From Acidobacteriota bacterium (GTDB lineage: Bacteria > Acidobacteriota > Terriglobia > Terriglobales > Acidobacteriaceae): 16,457 bases of DNA. Numbering within the stretch: position 1 is the first letter of the stretch; the number at the start of each line of letters is the position of its first letter. Made by a program: the position numbers and the translations under genes. Location of the stretch: positions 1-16,457 of the forward strand of contig JAJXZK010000285.1 of NCBI GenBank assembly GCA_021780095.1, given 5' to 3'. This document shows, piece by piece, positions 1 to 8,066 of this stretch. Under the pieces are notes generated by a model. The model made no database searches. It worked only from the letters and a program-made list of their open reading frames with translations, and had not been told where the DNA came from.

Positions 1-730
1 GCCGCAGCGGTTCGTATGGCTGAGCAAGCATCAATGTTCCGAGGACCTGCCGTTCGTAGTCGGAATAGTGGCGTCGAAATTCCGGTGAGTTCAAAATTTC
101 ACCGCGCTGCGACTGCGGAAACTCGCTCAAATCTCGGACCGCTCTGTGTATCAAGATCTGTCGGTCAAACGGCATCTGGTGCACTTCAAGGATTCCGACG
201 CGAACTTGTTGCCGCTGTTCCGGGGACAACCTCTCCCACGTTTCGAGTCGCTCCAACATTCGCTCTCGCCGACCGGAAGGCATTGCATCCAGTTGTTGCA
301 GGCGCTCCAACAAACGCTGCTGCCTGACGGGAGGAAGCCGATTGAAGCCCGGCTCCGTTCGCAGGGCCCGCTCCTGCTCGGGAAAAGACATGTTTTGATG
401 CTGCCGTAGCCATTCGCCCAGATGTTCCCTTTCTGGCTGCGGAGAAACCGGTCGGACCATGGCACCGGAATATCCGCCGGCATTGCCCGGCGCCGCATGA
501 CTCGCTTGATGCCACGCGACGGATTGCCGCAGCGAGCCAGCCTCGCCGGAGCAAGGAACAGAGGAACACTGAACTGCCCATCCCACACCGCATGTCAGGA
601 GGATCATCCAAGCCGCAAGAAGGACCAGCGAACCCGCTTTAAAATTTCGGACACCGGACGCAGACTCGCGTTTGCCCCGGTGGGCGGCCACGGCGGTTAG
701 GAGTGTGCGCTTTTTTCCAAGACAGCTCAT
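1..730 (-). CDS. DUF3106-domain membrane/exported protein, 3' part missing (left window edge)
   Basis: No stop is reached, so the gene runs off the left edge; 243 codons are visible. Residues 1-30 are basic, 31-53 form one hydrophobic segment (signal anchor or uncleaved signal), and 54-98 are a Gly/Ala/Ser-rich linker. About 101-235 is an all-helical, Arg/Gln/Glu/Leu-rich repeat-like region with motifs such as RLPPVRQQRLLERLQQL and WERLSPEQRQQVR, the pattern of DUF3106 proteins that I associate with acidobacterial genomes. The family has no established biochemical role. The gene lies 116 bp behind the anti-sigma gene on the same strand, so it may be co-transcribed with and controlled by that sigma factor. 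ATG at 730 is chosen; it has only a weak AAG/GAG purine stretch directly before it, and an in-frame GTG at 772 is possible. Domain call fairly sure; function unknown. Confidence 0.8.
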   Translation of the reverse strand, partial: MSCLGKKRTLLTAVAAHRGKRESASGVRNFKAGSLVLLAAWMILLTCGVGWAVQCSSVPCSGEAGSLRQSVAWHQASHAAPGNAGGYSGAMVRPVSPQPEREHLGEWLRQHQNMSFPEQERALRTEPGFNRLPPVRQQRLLERLQQLDAMPSGRRERMLERLETWERLSPEQRQQVRVGILEVHQMPFDRQILIHRAVRDLSEFPQSQRGEILNSPEFRRHYSDYERQVLGTLMLAQPYEPLR

Positions 731-846
731 CTTCTCATTCGCAGCGCAGAGATTTTGAACATATTCGTGCACCGCCCCAATTTCATCTCATAGCGCCAGC
801 ACCTACCATCTATTCGCACCCGATGTGATGATGTGCGGAACCACGA

Positions 847-1374
847 CTAGTTGGAGGAATTTCCTTTACCATTCACTGGCCCGCCGTCTGCATTGGTCTC
901 GTCGAACGATGCCAACTGCTGCAGCGTTTGAGCATTAGAATCGAGCAGTTCCAGGTCGTTTACGGTGGCAGAGACCGCCGGCTGGTGGGGTAGGGCAACT
1001 GTAACAGATTGGTTCAAACTGACGATTCCCATATAAGAACCACCGCTGACGATGACCAGCAAAGCAAACGCGGCAGCCAGCGCCGGCCGCAAGTGCATGT
1101 TGCTTCCAAACAGAAAATACAAACGCAGCCGTTCCAGCCATCCGGGCGCTTCCGATTCTCTGGCTTCGCGCAGGCGCACAGACAGCCGCGTATCGAAATA
1201 AGGACTCGGTTCGGGCGCCTTCCAACCATCGAGCAGTTGCATGGTCGCCTGCAATTCTTTCAATTCACCCGCACAAGCGGCACATGCCGTCACATGCTGC
1301 ATCGCCTCGGTGGGAACACGAGTCGGATCGAAGATCATATCTGGCAAATATGCCTGGAGCTTTTCACATTTCAT
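847..1374 (-). CDS. Zinc-finger (zf-HC2/ZAS) transmembrane anti-sigma factor
   Basis: A 175-residue protein, a normal size for this family. Residues C3 and H27-x3-C31-x2-C34 form the HxxxCxxC zinc-binding anti-sigma signature. A helical linker follows, then one transmembrane helix at about 97-118, then an Asn/Gln/Ser-rich tail that would be periplasmic. The expected role is to hold the neighbouring ECF sigma factor inactive at the inner membrane until a signal, often redox or envelope stress, releases it. The start is supported by a purine-rich GAGAGGAAAG stretch about 7 nt before the ATG. It lies 24 bp downstream of the sigma gene, the classical sigma/anti-sigma order. The partner is inferred from adjacency, and the inducing signal cannot be read from the sequence. 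Confidence 0.9.
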   Translation of the reverse strand: MKCEKLQAYLPDMIFDPTRVPTEAMQHVTACAACAGELKELQATMQLLDGWKAPEPSPYFDTRLSVRLREARESEAPGWLERLRLYFLFGSNMHLRPALAAAFALLVIVSGGSYMGIVSLNQSVTVALPHQPAVSATVNDLELLDSNAQTLQQLASFDETNADGGPVNGKGNSSN

Positions 1375-1398
1375 GGCAGCTCTTTCCTCTCGTCAATT

Positions 1399-2460
1399 CT
1401 AAGCAAACTCTTTCAGCTTCTCTCGCAGCGTCTGGTAGGCGCGGAACAGCAGCGACTTGGTCGCCGACTCGCTTAACTTCAACACCGCACCGATCTGCTT
1501 GTAATCCATGTCCTGATACTTATGCATCACGACAGCCATTCGTTGCCGCTCCGGCAACGCCATTACGTGTTCTCGAATCCGCCGCATTCGCTCATCCTGC
1601 AGCATATCCTGTTCTGCAATCGGGCGAAGGTCGGGAACATCGGGTTTTGTGCCGGTATCCTCATCCGCCTGATCGAGAAAAATGCTGGCAGACGCGCGCT
1701 CATACTTCGTATCTCGAGCGTTGTTGATGGCCATGTTCGATGCAATCCGATAAAGCCAGGTTGAAAAACGGGCCTCGGCGCGGTACGTTGCCCGGGCTCG
1801 GTAGACCCGCAGAAAGACCTCCTGGGCAAGCTCTTCCGCTACGGCCTGATTGTGAACCATGCGGTACATGAAACTGATGATCGGCCGTCGATATTTTGCA
1901 ATCAAGAACTCGAGGCAGGCTTCATCTCCGGTCCCGGCTCGCTGCATGATCTCCGCATCGCTCATCTGAGACAGGTCGACCGCCAAACCTGCCGGCAGAC
2001 GGGAAGCCGCCAGCCTGGCGCTCTGTTCGTCGATCGGGATCCGTTCCAGCGCGATCGTGCCCATATCTTGTCGAACACTTTCATCGGAAGAAAGTTGCGT
2101 TTCTTCCTGCCAAAATGCTTCAGATTCAGGGGTTATCGGGGATTCGGACGCTTCTTCCAACCCCTCTTCGCCGAGAATGTTTCTCGACTCTTCCGGGTTC
2201 CTCTGCTCCTCATCCTCTGGGGAAAGGGCATCCTCGAGCACATCCTGGTCACCGGACGGATGGGAAGCTGGCTGAGTTCTAGGGGATGGGGCTGCCCCGG
2301 AAGGCAACTTGGGGTCTTCCCCGCCCCCGGTCCGTCGCCGGGGCGTCGTGGCCCGACTGGTTTGCGGGTCGCCATCGACCGAAACCGGTTCCTCGGGCTG
2401 TCGGCTTTGGCCGATTTCCGGTGGATTCTTCTGCCCTGGATTTCCGTCCCTTGCCGCCAT
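1399..2460 (-). CDS. ECF (RpoE-like) RNA polymerase sigma factor with long acidic N-terminal extension
   Basis: With the ATG at 2460 the protein has 353 residues. The last ~188 are a standard ECF sigma factor: region 2 at about 184-250 (FMYRMVHN, EELAQEVFLRVYRA, FSTWLYRIASN) and region 4 at about 293-351 (LPERQRMAVVMHKYQDMDYK, helix-turn-helix around IGAVLKLSESATKSLLFRA). Before it lie about 165 residues rich in Pro, Ser, Glu and Asp, probably disordered; ordinary ECF factors are ~180-200 residues. The frame stays open to a GTG at 2583, but that start sits 7 nt from the tRNA and lacks a ribosome-binding site. A later ATG at 2064 would remove most of the acidic tail (221 residues). None of the starts has a strong Shine-Dalgarno. 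It forms an operon with the anti-sigma gene and probably the DUF3106 gene. Sigma identity is certain; the start is not. Confidence 0.88.
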   Translation of the reverse strand: MAARDGNPGQKNPPEIGQSRQPEEPVSVDGDPQTSRATTPRRRTGGGEDPKLPSGAAPSPRTQPASHPSGDQDVLEDALSPEDEEQRNPEESRNILGEEGLEEASESPITPESEAFWQEETQLSSDESVRQDMGTIALERIPIDEQSARLAASRLPAGLAVDLSQMSDAEIMQRAGTGDEACLEFLIAKYRRPIISFMYRMVHNQAVAEELAQEVFLRVYRARATYRAEARFSTWLYRIASNMAINNARDTKYERASASIFLDQADEDTGTKPDVPDLRPIAEQDMLQDERMRRIREHVMALPERQRMAVVMHKYQDMDYKQIGAVLKLSESATKSLLFRAYQTLREKLKEFA

Positions 2461-2480
2461 GGGGTGTGTTCGGATTCTAG

Positions 2481-2511
2481 CGTATACTGGGGCGAAGAGA
2501 GATGCTTTCAA
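2481..2511 (-). promoter_or_regulatory. Possible promoter of the sigma/anti-sigma operon
   Basis: Read on the minus strand, a TTGAAA (2511-2506) is followed after 19 nt by TATACG (2486-2481). This would start a transcript just ahead of the ATG at 2460 and would exclude the GTG at 2583. The spacing is longer than the usual 17 nt and the -10 is imperfect, so this is weak support only. Confidence 0.25.
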
Positions 2512-2589
2512 CGCATCTTTAGTTTCATCCCACCCACCCGGCCAGAGCGCTTCGCGGTTCCCTTTGCTGGAATCCGGCCTCACGAAGCT

Positions 2590-2664
2590 GGGCGCTTAAC
2601 TCAGCGGTAGAGTGCCACCTTCACACGGTGGAAGTCGCAGGTTCGAATCCTGCAGCGCCCACCA
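2590..2664 (+). tRNA. tRNA-Val (anticodon CAC)
   Basis: A complete cloverleaf can be folded by hand: acceptor GGGCGCT/AGCGCCC, D stem ACTC/GAGT with loop AGCGGTA, anticodon stem CCACC/GGTGG with loop TTCACAC (anticodon CAC, reading GTG valine codons), five-base variable loop, T stem GCAGG/CCTGC with loop TTCGAAT, discriminator A and an encoded CCA. All stems pair perfectly. It stands alone, with the sigma operon divergent on its left. I see no integrase or duplicated 3' end nearby that would mark it as an integration site. Confidence 0.98.
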
Positions 2665-2907
2665 ATTAGCATCAGTTCCATAGCTTTATAACGCCCCGAT
2701 GCGGCCAACCACAACCGGTGCCACACTCTTCGTATGTTTCGACATGATTCGCAATCCCAAAGGACTTGGCCCATCGGTGGCTATCGGCGGCAGAGCTCGC
2801 GCGCATGAATTCTGCCGATGTCGCGGCTGGAGTAGACGGTGGAACGATTCGGCCGATCGGATCACGTTCGCGTTCGGTATGCTGAAGCTGAACCACAGTT
2901 GAAAATT

Positions 2908-2911
2908 GAGG
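2908..2911 (+). promoter_or_regulatory. Ribosome-binding site fixing the start at 2918
   Basis: GAGG lies 6 nt before the ATG at 2918. An in-frame TTG at 2906 overlaps it and has no site of its own, so 2918 is preferred. Confidence 0.7.
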
Positions 2912-2917
2912 ATCTTC

Positions 2918-5038
2918 ATGCAGCTTTCGTCACCGCTGGCGCAGACGTTAACCAATCTCAACCTGCCCCCTTACCCGACGGTCACAGGTCTGCCGCAACC
3001 GATCACCTTACGATCACTGGCTGCGTTCGCCGGCGCCCTGGTGTGGGCGTGGCTTCTCCTGGTGAGTTTCACCGGCTGGGGAAGAGTCACAGGAAAGCTG
3101 TTCCGCAGCCCGCGCCTACCCGCGTCGGTCGCCTGCTCGTTGGGAATTGCGGCCATTATTTTTCTGGGTGGCTGGCTGAATCTGGCACACGCGATCTATC
3201 CGAGCGTATTGTTCGCGATCGTTGCGGCGGGGTTGCTGTTCTATATCGTCTCACGCAGCGAAAGGCCAGAAGATTACAGCTGGCTGCGGTATTGGAAGAA
3301 TTCATCCCGCGGGTCGAAGATCCTAATCGTCATTGCGCTGCTGATTCTTGTTCTACGCGTAGCCGCCACCGTCCGACTCGGCATGTTCAATAACCTCGAC
3401 GACAACGCTGCGTACATGATTTTCCCGCACAAAATGTTGGCGGTACATTCCTTCGCCAATGATCCGTTTAGCGATCGCCGAATCATCTCCAGCTTGGGAG
3501 GATCCTATCTTTTACAGGCTTTCGTCATCGCGGGCACATCGCTCAGCCACATTGCCATGGCGGATCGAACGCTGGGGTTCATCCTTCTTGGAGGCGTCCT
3601 GCTCGATTTTGGGATTGCGTTCAACCTTTCGCCATTTCAGATTGCCCTCTTGGAGTTTTTCGCGTACCTAACTCCGATAGAAATAATCAACCTGACTTTC
3701 ATTACTCTTCCAGTGACTTTCCTACTGGTTATGGGGTGGTTACTTTGGCAATCAACGGCAGAGAACTTTGTTGAGAGAAACAACTTTGCTTTTCTCGCAG
3801 GGGCTATTGGCGGAGCGGCGATTGCGATGAAGTCAACCTACTTACCGATTATAGGAACGTTCCTGTTCGTCCCCTGGTGGATGCTCTTGCTGGGACAACG
3901 CAGAAAGCACGGAGTTCGGTCATTTTTCATTTCCGGTTTTGGGATTCTTTCGGTGCTAGCGGCCTGGATGATCGCCATGAAACTGACAAGCGAGACATAT
4001 CTGTTTCCAGTCCTCGGACATGGCGTTGATTATTCAAGCTATGGAATTTTACAGGCTAAACAAGCCTTCCACTCCACACGAGCCTTTCTTAAGATATTTC
4101 TTCAAGGCGCGGCGTTGCTTGTGCTGGCAGGGTTGCAAGCCTTCCTTGGGATCAGGGACCGTCGAACCCGTTTCAGCGCAGGGATTCTGATGGCCGCAGC
4201 GGTCGCGATCACAGCCTTCAACTATAAAAGCGGTGGCGACTTTATCTGGCGATATAACTTTCCGCAGTTCTTTGCTGCCGTCATCATTTTCTATCTAGCC
4301 GCGGCGGGCGCAATGAATCAAGCGGATCGTCATGATTATCAAACTCGGAGGCTCTTTTATTGCGGCGTATTTGCGTTGGCGGCAATGATTTTTTACTATG
4401 ATGCTTCGGGAGAACACCCTCGACCATTTCGAGAAGTAGCGATGGAATGGAAGGATTATCGACCCGCGTTACGCGCAAGCTTGAGCGGGTTGGATCTGGC
4501 AAGTCCAGCGATCAAGGCAGAGTATCGCGCCACCGAAACAGTTCTCTCGACAAATACGATGGCTCTGGAAAATACGGCCTATCCTTTCCTGTTTGACTAC
4601 GCCCGGCATAACATCATGATCGCCGACTGGCCAGGCGCAGCCAGCCCCAAGGGGCCGTGGCCGTTGCGCGGAAACAGTTTTCAAACCGGACAGTTTCTCG
4701 TCAATCATTCCATCCGCTATCTGATTTACGACTATGAATATGCGCGATGGGAAGATGTCCAGGCCTGTCAGGCCTTAGAGGCTCCGCTACGTAATTCGGA
4801 AGAACTTACAGCCTTGTGGCGAATGACTGTGATCGTCCATCACCAGTTCGACAATCTCCGTTCCGAATATGCGTCATCGCACGACGACGGCAGGATTGCT
4901 GTCATTGACCTGCAAAGCCCCCGACAGAATGCGCCCCCACCACAGCCGGTTTGGACCCTGGATACCAGCAAAGAACAGATGTGTTCGGCTGTGCTGGCGC
5001 GCTACCTGTCTAATCCGTCGCCGCAGTCTTCAAACTAA
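2918..5038 (+). CDS. Large multi-pass membrane protein, possibly GT-C-fold glycosyltransferase-like
   Basis: 706 residues. Around a dozen hydrophobic segments span about residues 35-495 (for example 35-52, 70-88, 92-110, 134-152, 217-236, 260-277, 308-326, 334-354, 394-410, 450-465, 478-494), followed by a soluble domain of about 210 residues (495-706). An acidic pair, D161-D162 in the stretch LDDNAAYMIFPHKM, lies after the fourth hydrophobic segment. An acidic motif in an early external loop is typical of lipid-linked-sugar-using GT-C enzymes, but its place here after several helices is not the standard one, so the family assignment is only an inference. I do not recognise a named family. 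The gene stands alone between tRNA-Val and a convergent eno, with its own strong terminator. Its middle part is AT-richer than its surroundings. An envelope polysaccharide or glycan role is plausible but not shown. Confidence 0.85.
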   Translation: MQLSSPLAQTLTNLNLPPYPTVTGLPQPITLRSLAAFAGALVWAWLLLVSFTGWGRVTGKLFRSPRLPASVACSLGIAAIIFLGGWLNLAHAIYPSVLFAIVAAGLLFYIVSRSERPEDYSWLRYWKNSSRGSKILIVIALLILVLRVAATVRLGMFNNLDDNAAYMIFPHKMLAVHSFANDPFSDRRIISSLGGSYLLQAFVIAGTSLSHIAMADRTLGFILLGGVLLDFGIAFNLSPFQIALLEFFAYLTPIEIINLTFITLPVTFLLVMGWLLWQSTAENFVERNNFAFLAGAIGGAAIAMKSTYLPIIGTFLFVPWWMLLLGQRRKHGVRSFFISGFGILSVLAAWMIAMKLTSETYLFPVLGHGVDYSSYGILQAKQAFHSTRAFLKIFLQGAALLVLAGLQAFLGIRDRRTRFSAGILMAAAVAITAFNYKSGGDFIWRYNFPQFFAAVIIFYLAAAGAMNQADRHDYQTRRLFYCGVFALAAMIFYYDASGEHPRPFREVAMEWKDYRPALRASLSGLDLASPAIKAEYRATETVLSTNTMALENTAYPFLFDYARHNIMIADWPGAASPKGPWPLRGNSFQTGQFLVNHSIRYLIYDYEYARWEDVQACQALEAPLRNSEELTALWRMTVIVHHQFDNLRSEYASSHDDGRIAVIDLQSPRQNAPPPQPVWTLDTSKEQMCSAVLARYLSNPSPQSSN

Positions 5039-5082
5039 AACGCCGAAATCCTTGCCGCCGCGGCGGACGGATTTCGGCGTTT
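5038..5082. terminator. Bidirectional hairpin terminator between convergent genes
   Basis: AAACGCCGAAATCC (5038-5051) pairs perfectly with GGATTTCGGCGTTT (5069-5082), a 14-bp stem. The intervening GC-rich loop holds its own short palindrome CCGCCGCGGCGG. The A-run on the left and T-run on the right make it usable from both directions: for the membrane-protein gene ending at 5038 and for eno ending at 5109. Confidence 0.88.
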
Positions 5083-5108
5083 CCTCTGTAGCCCTTTGGT
5101 GCTCTGAT

Positions 5109-6590
<1,482 letters not shown>

Positions 6591-7029
6591 CTACGAATGT
6601 CAAGGAATAAATCTTTGAGTCATGACCAGTGTAACAAAGCGAACCGCTCGTCATTGTGAGGTTGGCTCGCAAGATACGAACGAAAGCTGCGCAACTTTGA
6701 CGCAGGCGAGTCTCCCTCGAGTTCGCCCGACGTTTTTGAAGCCTGCCAGCTCGCGGACTCAGGTTAATAAACTCGATAACGAAGATAACTCTTTTGATAC
6801 CCGGTGACACTGCGGCGGCTTAGCCCGTACAGGCTCTATTAGACTGAACGTGCGGTGAGACCCCATTCTTCACCGAAAGAACATCGGGACGCGCACCGCA
6901 ACAAACAACCCGGGAGTTGCGTCCAATACAGTGGACCATCCGCTGCCCAATTGCATAGCGGCAGATGGGGAAAATGGAGCAGTTGCAACACAGATTCTGC
7001 AGGATAGCCGACAGGCTAAAGCGAACAAC

Positions 7030-7034
7030 GAGGG
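7030..7034 (+). promoter_or_regulatory. Ribosome-binding site fixing the start at 7040
   Basis: GAGGG lies 5 nt before the ATG at 7040. The frame is open from an ATG at 6965, but only the 7040 start puts a normal signal peptide at the N terminus. Confidence 0.75.
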
Positions 7035-7039
7035 CGGAT

Positions 7040-7963
7040 ATGAGAATTCTAACGGCTACAGGTCTTGCGGCAGTGATGGTCGCGGCAACAGCTTTTGGGC
7101 AAAGCGCGAAACCCAGCCCCTACCAGGGCGTATCGCATCCGCCGGATGACGCCATTGTGACCAACGACTTGACGCCAACCGCGCCGGCTTCCACTGATTC
7201 GGCCGACACCACTTCGCCGTCCGTGAGCCAGCCCAGCGCGCACATGGAGGCGCCTCCGACAACCCCGCAGGACCATGATTACGTTCAGCATCCCGGCCTT
7301 GTCAGCCGACCGACAAGCCCTCTCGATGCCGATGTCGTCACTTCGCCGCAAGATTCGCAGCAAGCGGACGATTCAGGTATTGTTGTCAGTGTTCCTTCGG
7401 CCCCGAATCAACTGCCGGAAGGTACGACGCTGACGGTTTCTCTGAATCAGTCGTTGTCTACAGCCACGACGCAGCCGGGCACCATTTTCAGTGCGCGCCT
7501 ATTGGCCCCCGTCATGAAAAACAATCGCATCGTCATCCCCGCCGGCTCCACCGTAACCGGACGAGTGACCTCAGTCAGCGAAGGTCGCCGAATCACCGGT
7601 GGCGCTTCAATTCGACTGCGGCCGGACGAAGTCGTGCTCCCCGACGGCACACGGTATTTTCTGCACGCCGAAGTCTATGACCTGGGTGATCCCCGCAAAG
7701 TCAAAACTGGCAGCGAAGGCAACGTGGTCAATGTCGCCCACGGCAAGCGGACCGTTGCGGAAGCAAGTCTGCTAGGCGGAGGCGCGGCGGCGGCAGGCTT
7801 TATGATCGCAGGCGGTCCGGCGGCACTGGTTCTCGGCGGCGCGGCAGCAGGGTATGTTGGAGCGCACTGGCTATTGGAGAGCAAGCAGGCTGTGCTTCCC
7901 AAGAACTCTGAAGTCGTCTTTGGCTTGACCCAGCCCATGTCGCTGGTTTCCTTCCACGAGTAA
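7040..7963 (+). CDS. Secreted protein with VirB10/TrbI-like C-terminal domain and glycine-rich hairpin
   Basis: 307 residues. Residues 1-22 form a signal peptide (MRILTATGLAAVMVAATAFG, probable cut near QSA). Residues 23-120 are a Pro/Thr/Ser/Asp-rich, likely disordered linker. From about 124 the pattern follows VirB10/TrbI C-terminal domains: LPEGTTLTVSLNQSL, QPGTIFSARLLAPV, RIVIPAGSTVTGRVTSV, then RLRPDEVVLPDGTRYFLHAE. Residues 245-278 are a Gly/Ala-rich hydrophobic stretch (GGGAAAAGFMIAGG, LVLGGAAAGYVGA), placed where VirB10 carries its outer-membrane antenna helices. It ends in LPKNSEVVFGLTQPMSL, like the closing strand of that fold. VirB10 bridges the membranes in type IV secretion, but no secretion gene is nearby and the usual N-terminal transmembrane anchor is replaced by a signal peptide. 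Domain likeness is inferred from motifs; function unknown. Confidence 0.85.
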   Translation: MRILTATGLAAVMVAATAFGQSAKPSPYQGVSHPPDDAIVTNDLTPTAPASTDSADTTSPSVSQPSAHMEAPPTTPQDHDYVQHPGLVSRPTSPLDADVVTSPQDSQQADDSGIVVSVPSAPNQLPEGTTLTVSLNQSLSTATTQPGTIFSARLLAPVMKNNRIVIPAGSTVTGRVTSVSEGRRITGGASIRLRPDEVVLPDGTRYFLHAEVYDLGDPRKVKTGSEGNVVNVAHGKRTVAEASLLGGGAAAAGFMIAGGPAALVLGGAAAGYVGAHWLLESKQAVLPKNSEVVFGLTQPMSLVSFHE

Positions 7964-8001
7964 TCTAGACGGAATCAGGCATCAAGAATCAGTTACAGGA
8001 A

Positions 8002-8046
8002 AACGAAAAGTCCCGGCGAGATGCTTCTCTGCCGGGCTTTTTCGTT
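8002..8046. terminator. Bidirectional hairpin terminator between convergent genes
   Basis: AACGAAAAG-T-CCCGGC (8002-8017) pairs with GCCGGG-C-TTTTTCGTT (8031-8046), interrupted by a single T/C mismatch and one G-T wobble. The A-run and T-run flank the GC core, so it can serve the plus-strand gene ending at 7963 and the minus-strand operon ending at 8067. Confidence 0.88.
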
Positions 8047-8066
8047 GCGTAGTGAACCTGTCGGAT

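Noticed and set aside
2461..2583. GTG start at 2583 for the sigma factor
   Set aside because: It lies 7 nt from the tRNA, has no Shine-Dalgarno, and a possible promoter sits downstream of it. The ATG at 2460 is preferred, though not proven.
1852..2610. Plus-strand open frame of 252 codons opposite the sigma gene, running into the tRNA
   Set aside because: It is the shadow of the sigma frame, covers the tRNA start, has no family motif or ribosome-binding site, and its composition is not protein-like.
2665..2917. Search for an attachment site, partial tRNA copy or integrase next to tRNA-Val
   Set aside because: No repeat of the tRNA 3' end and no mobility gene seen in the window.
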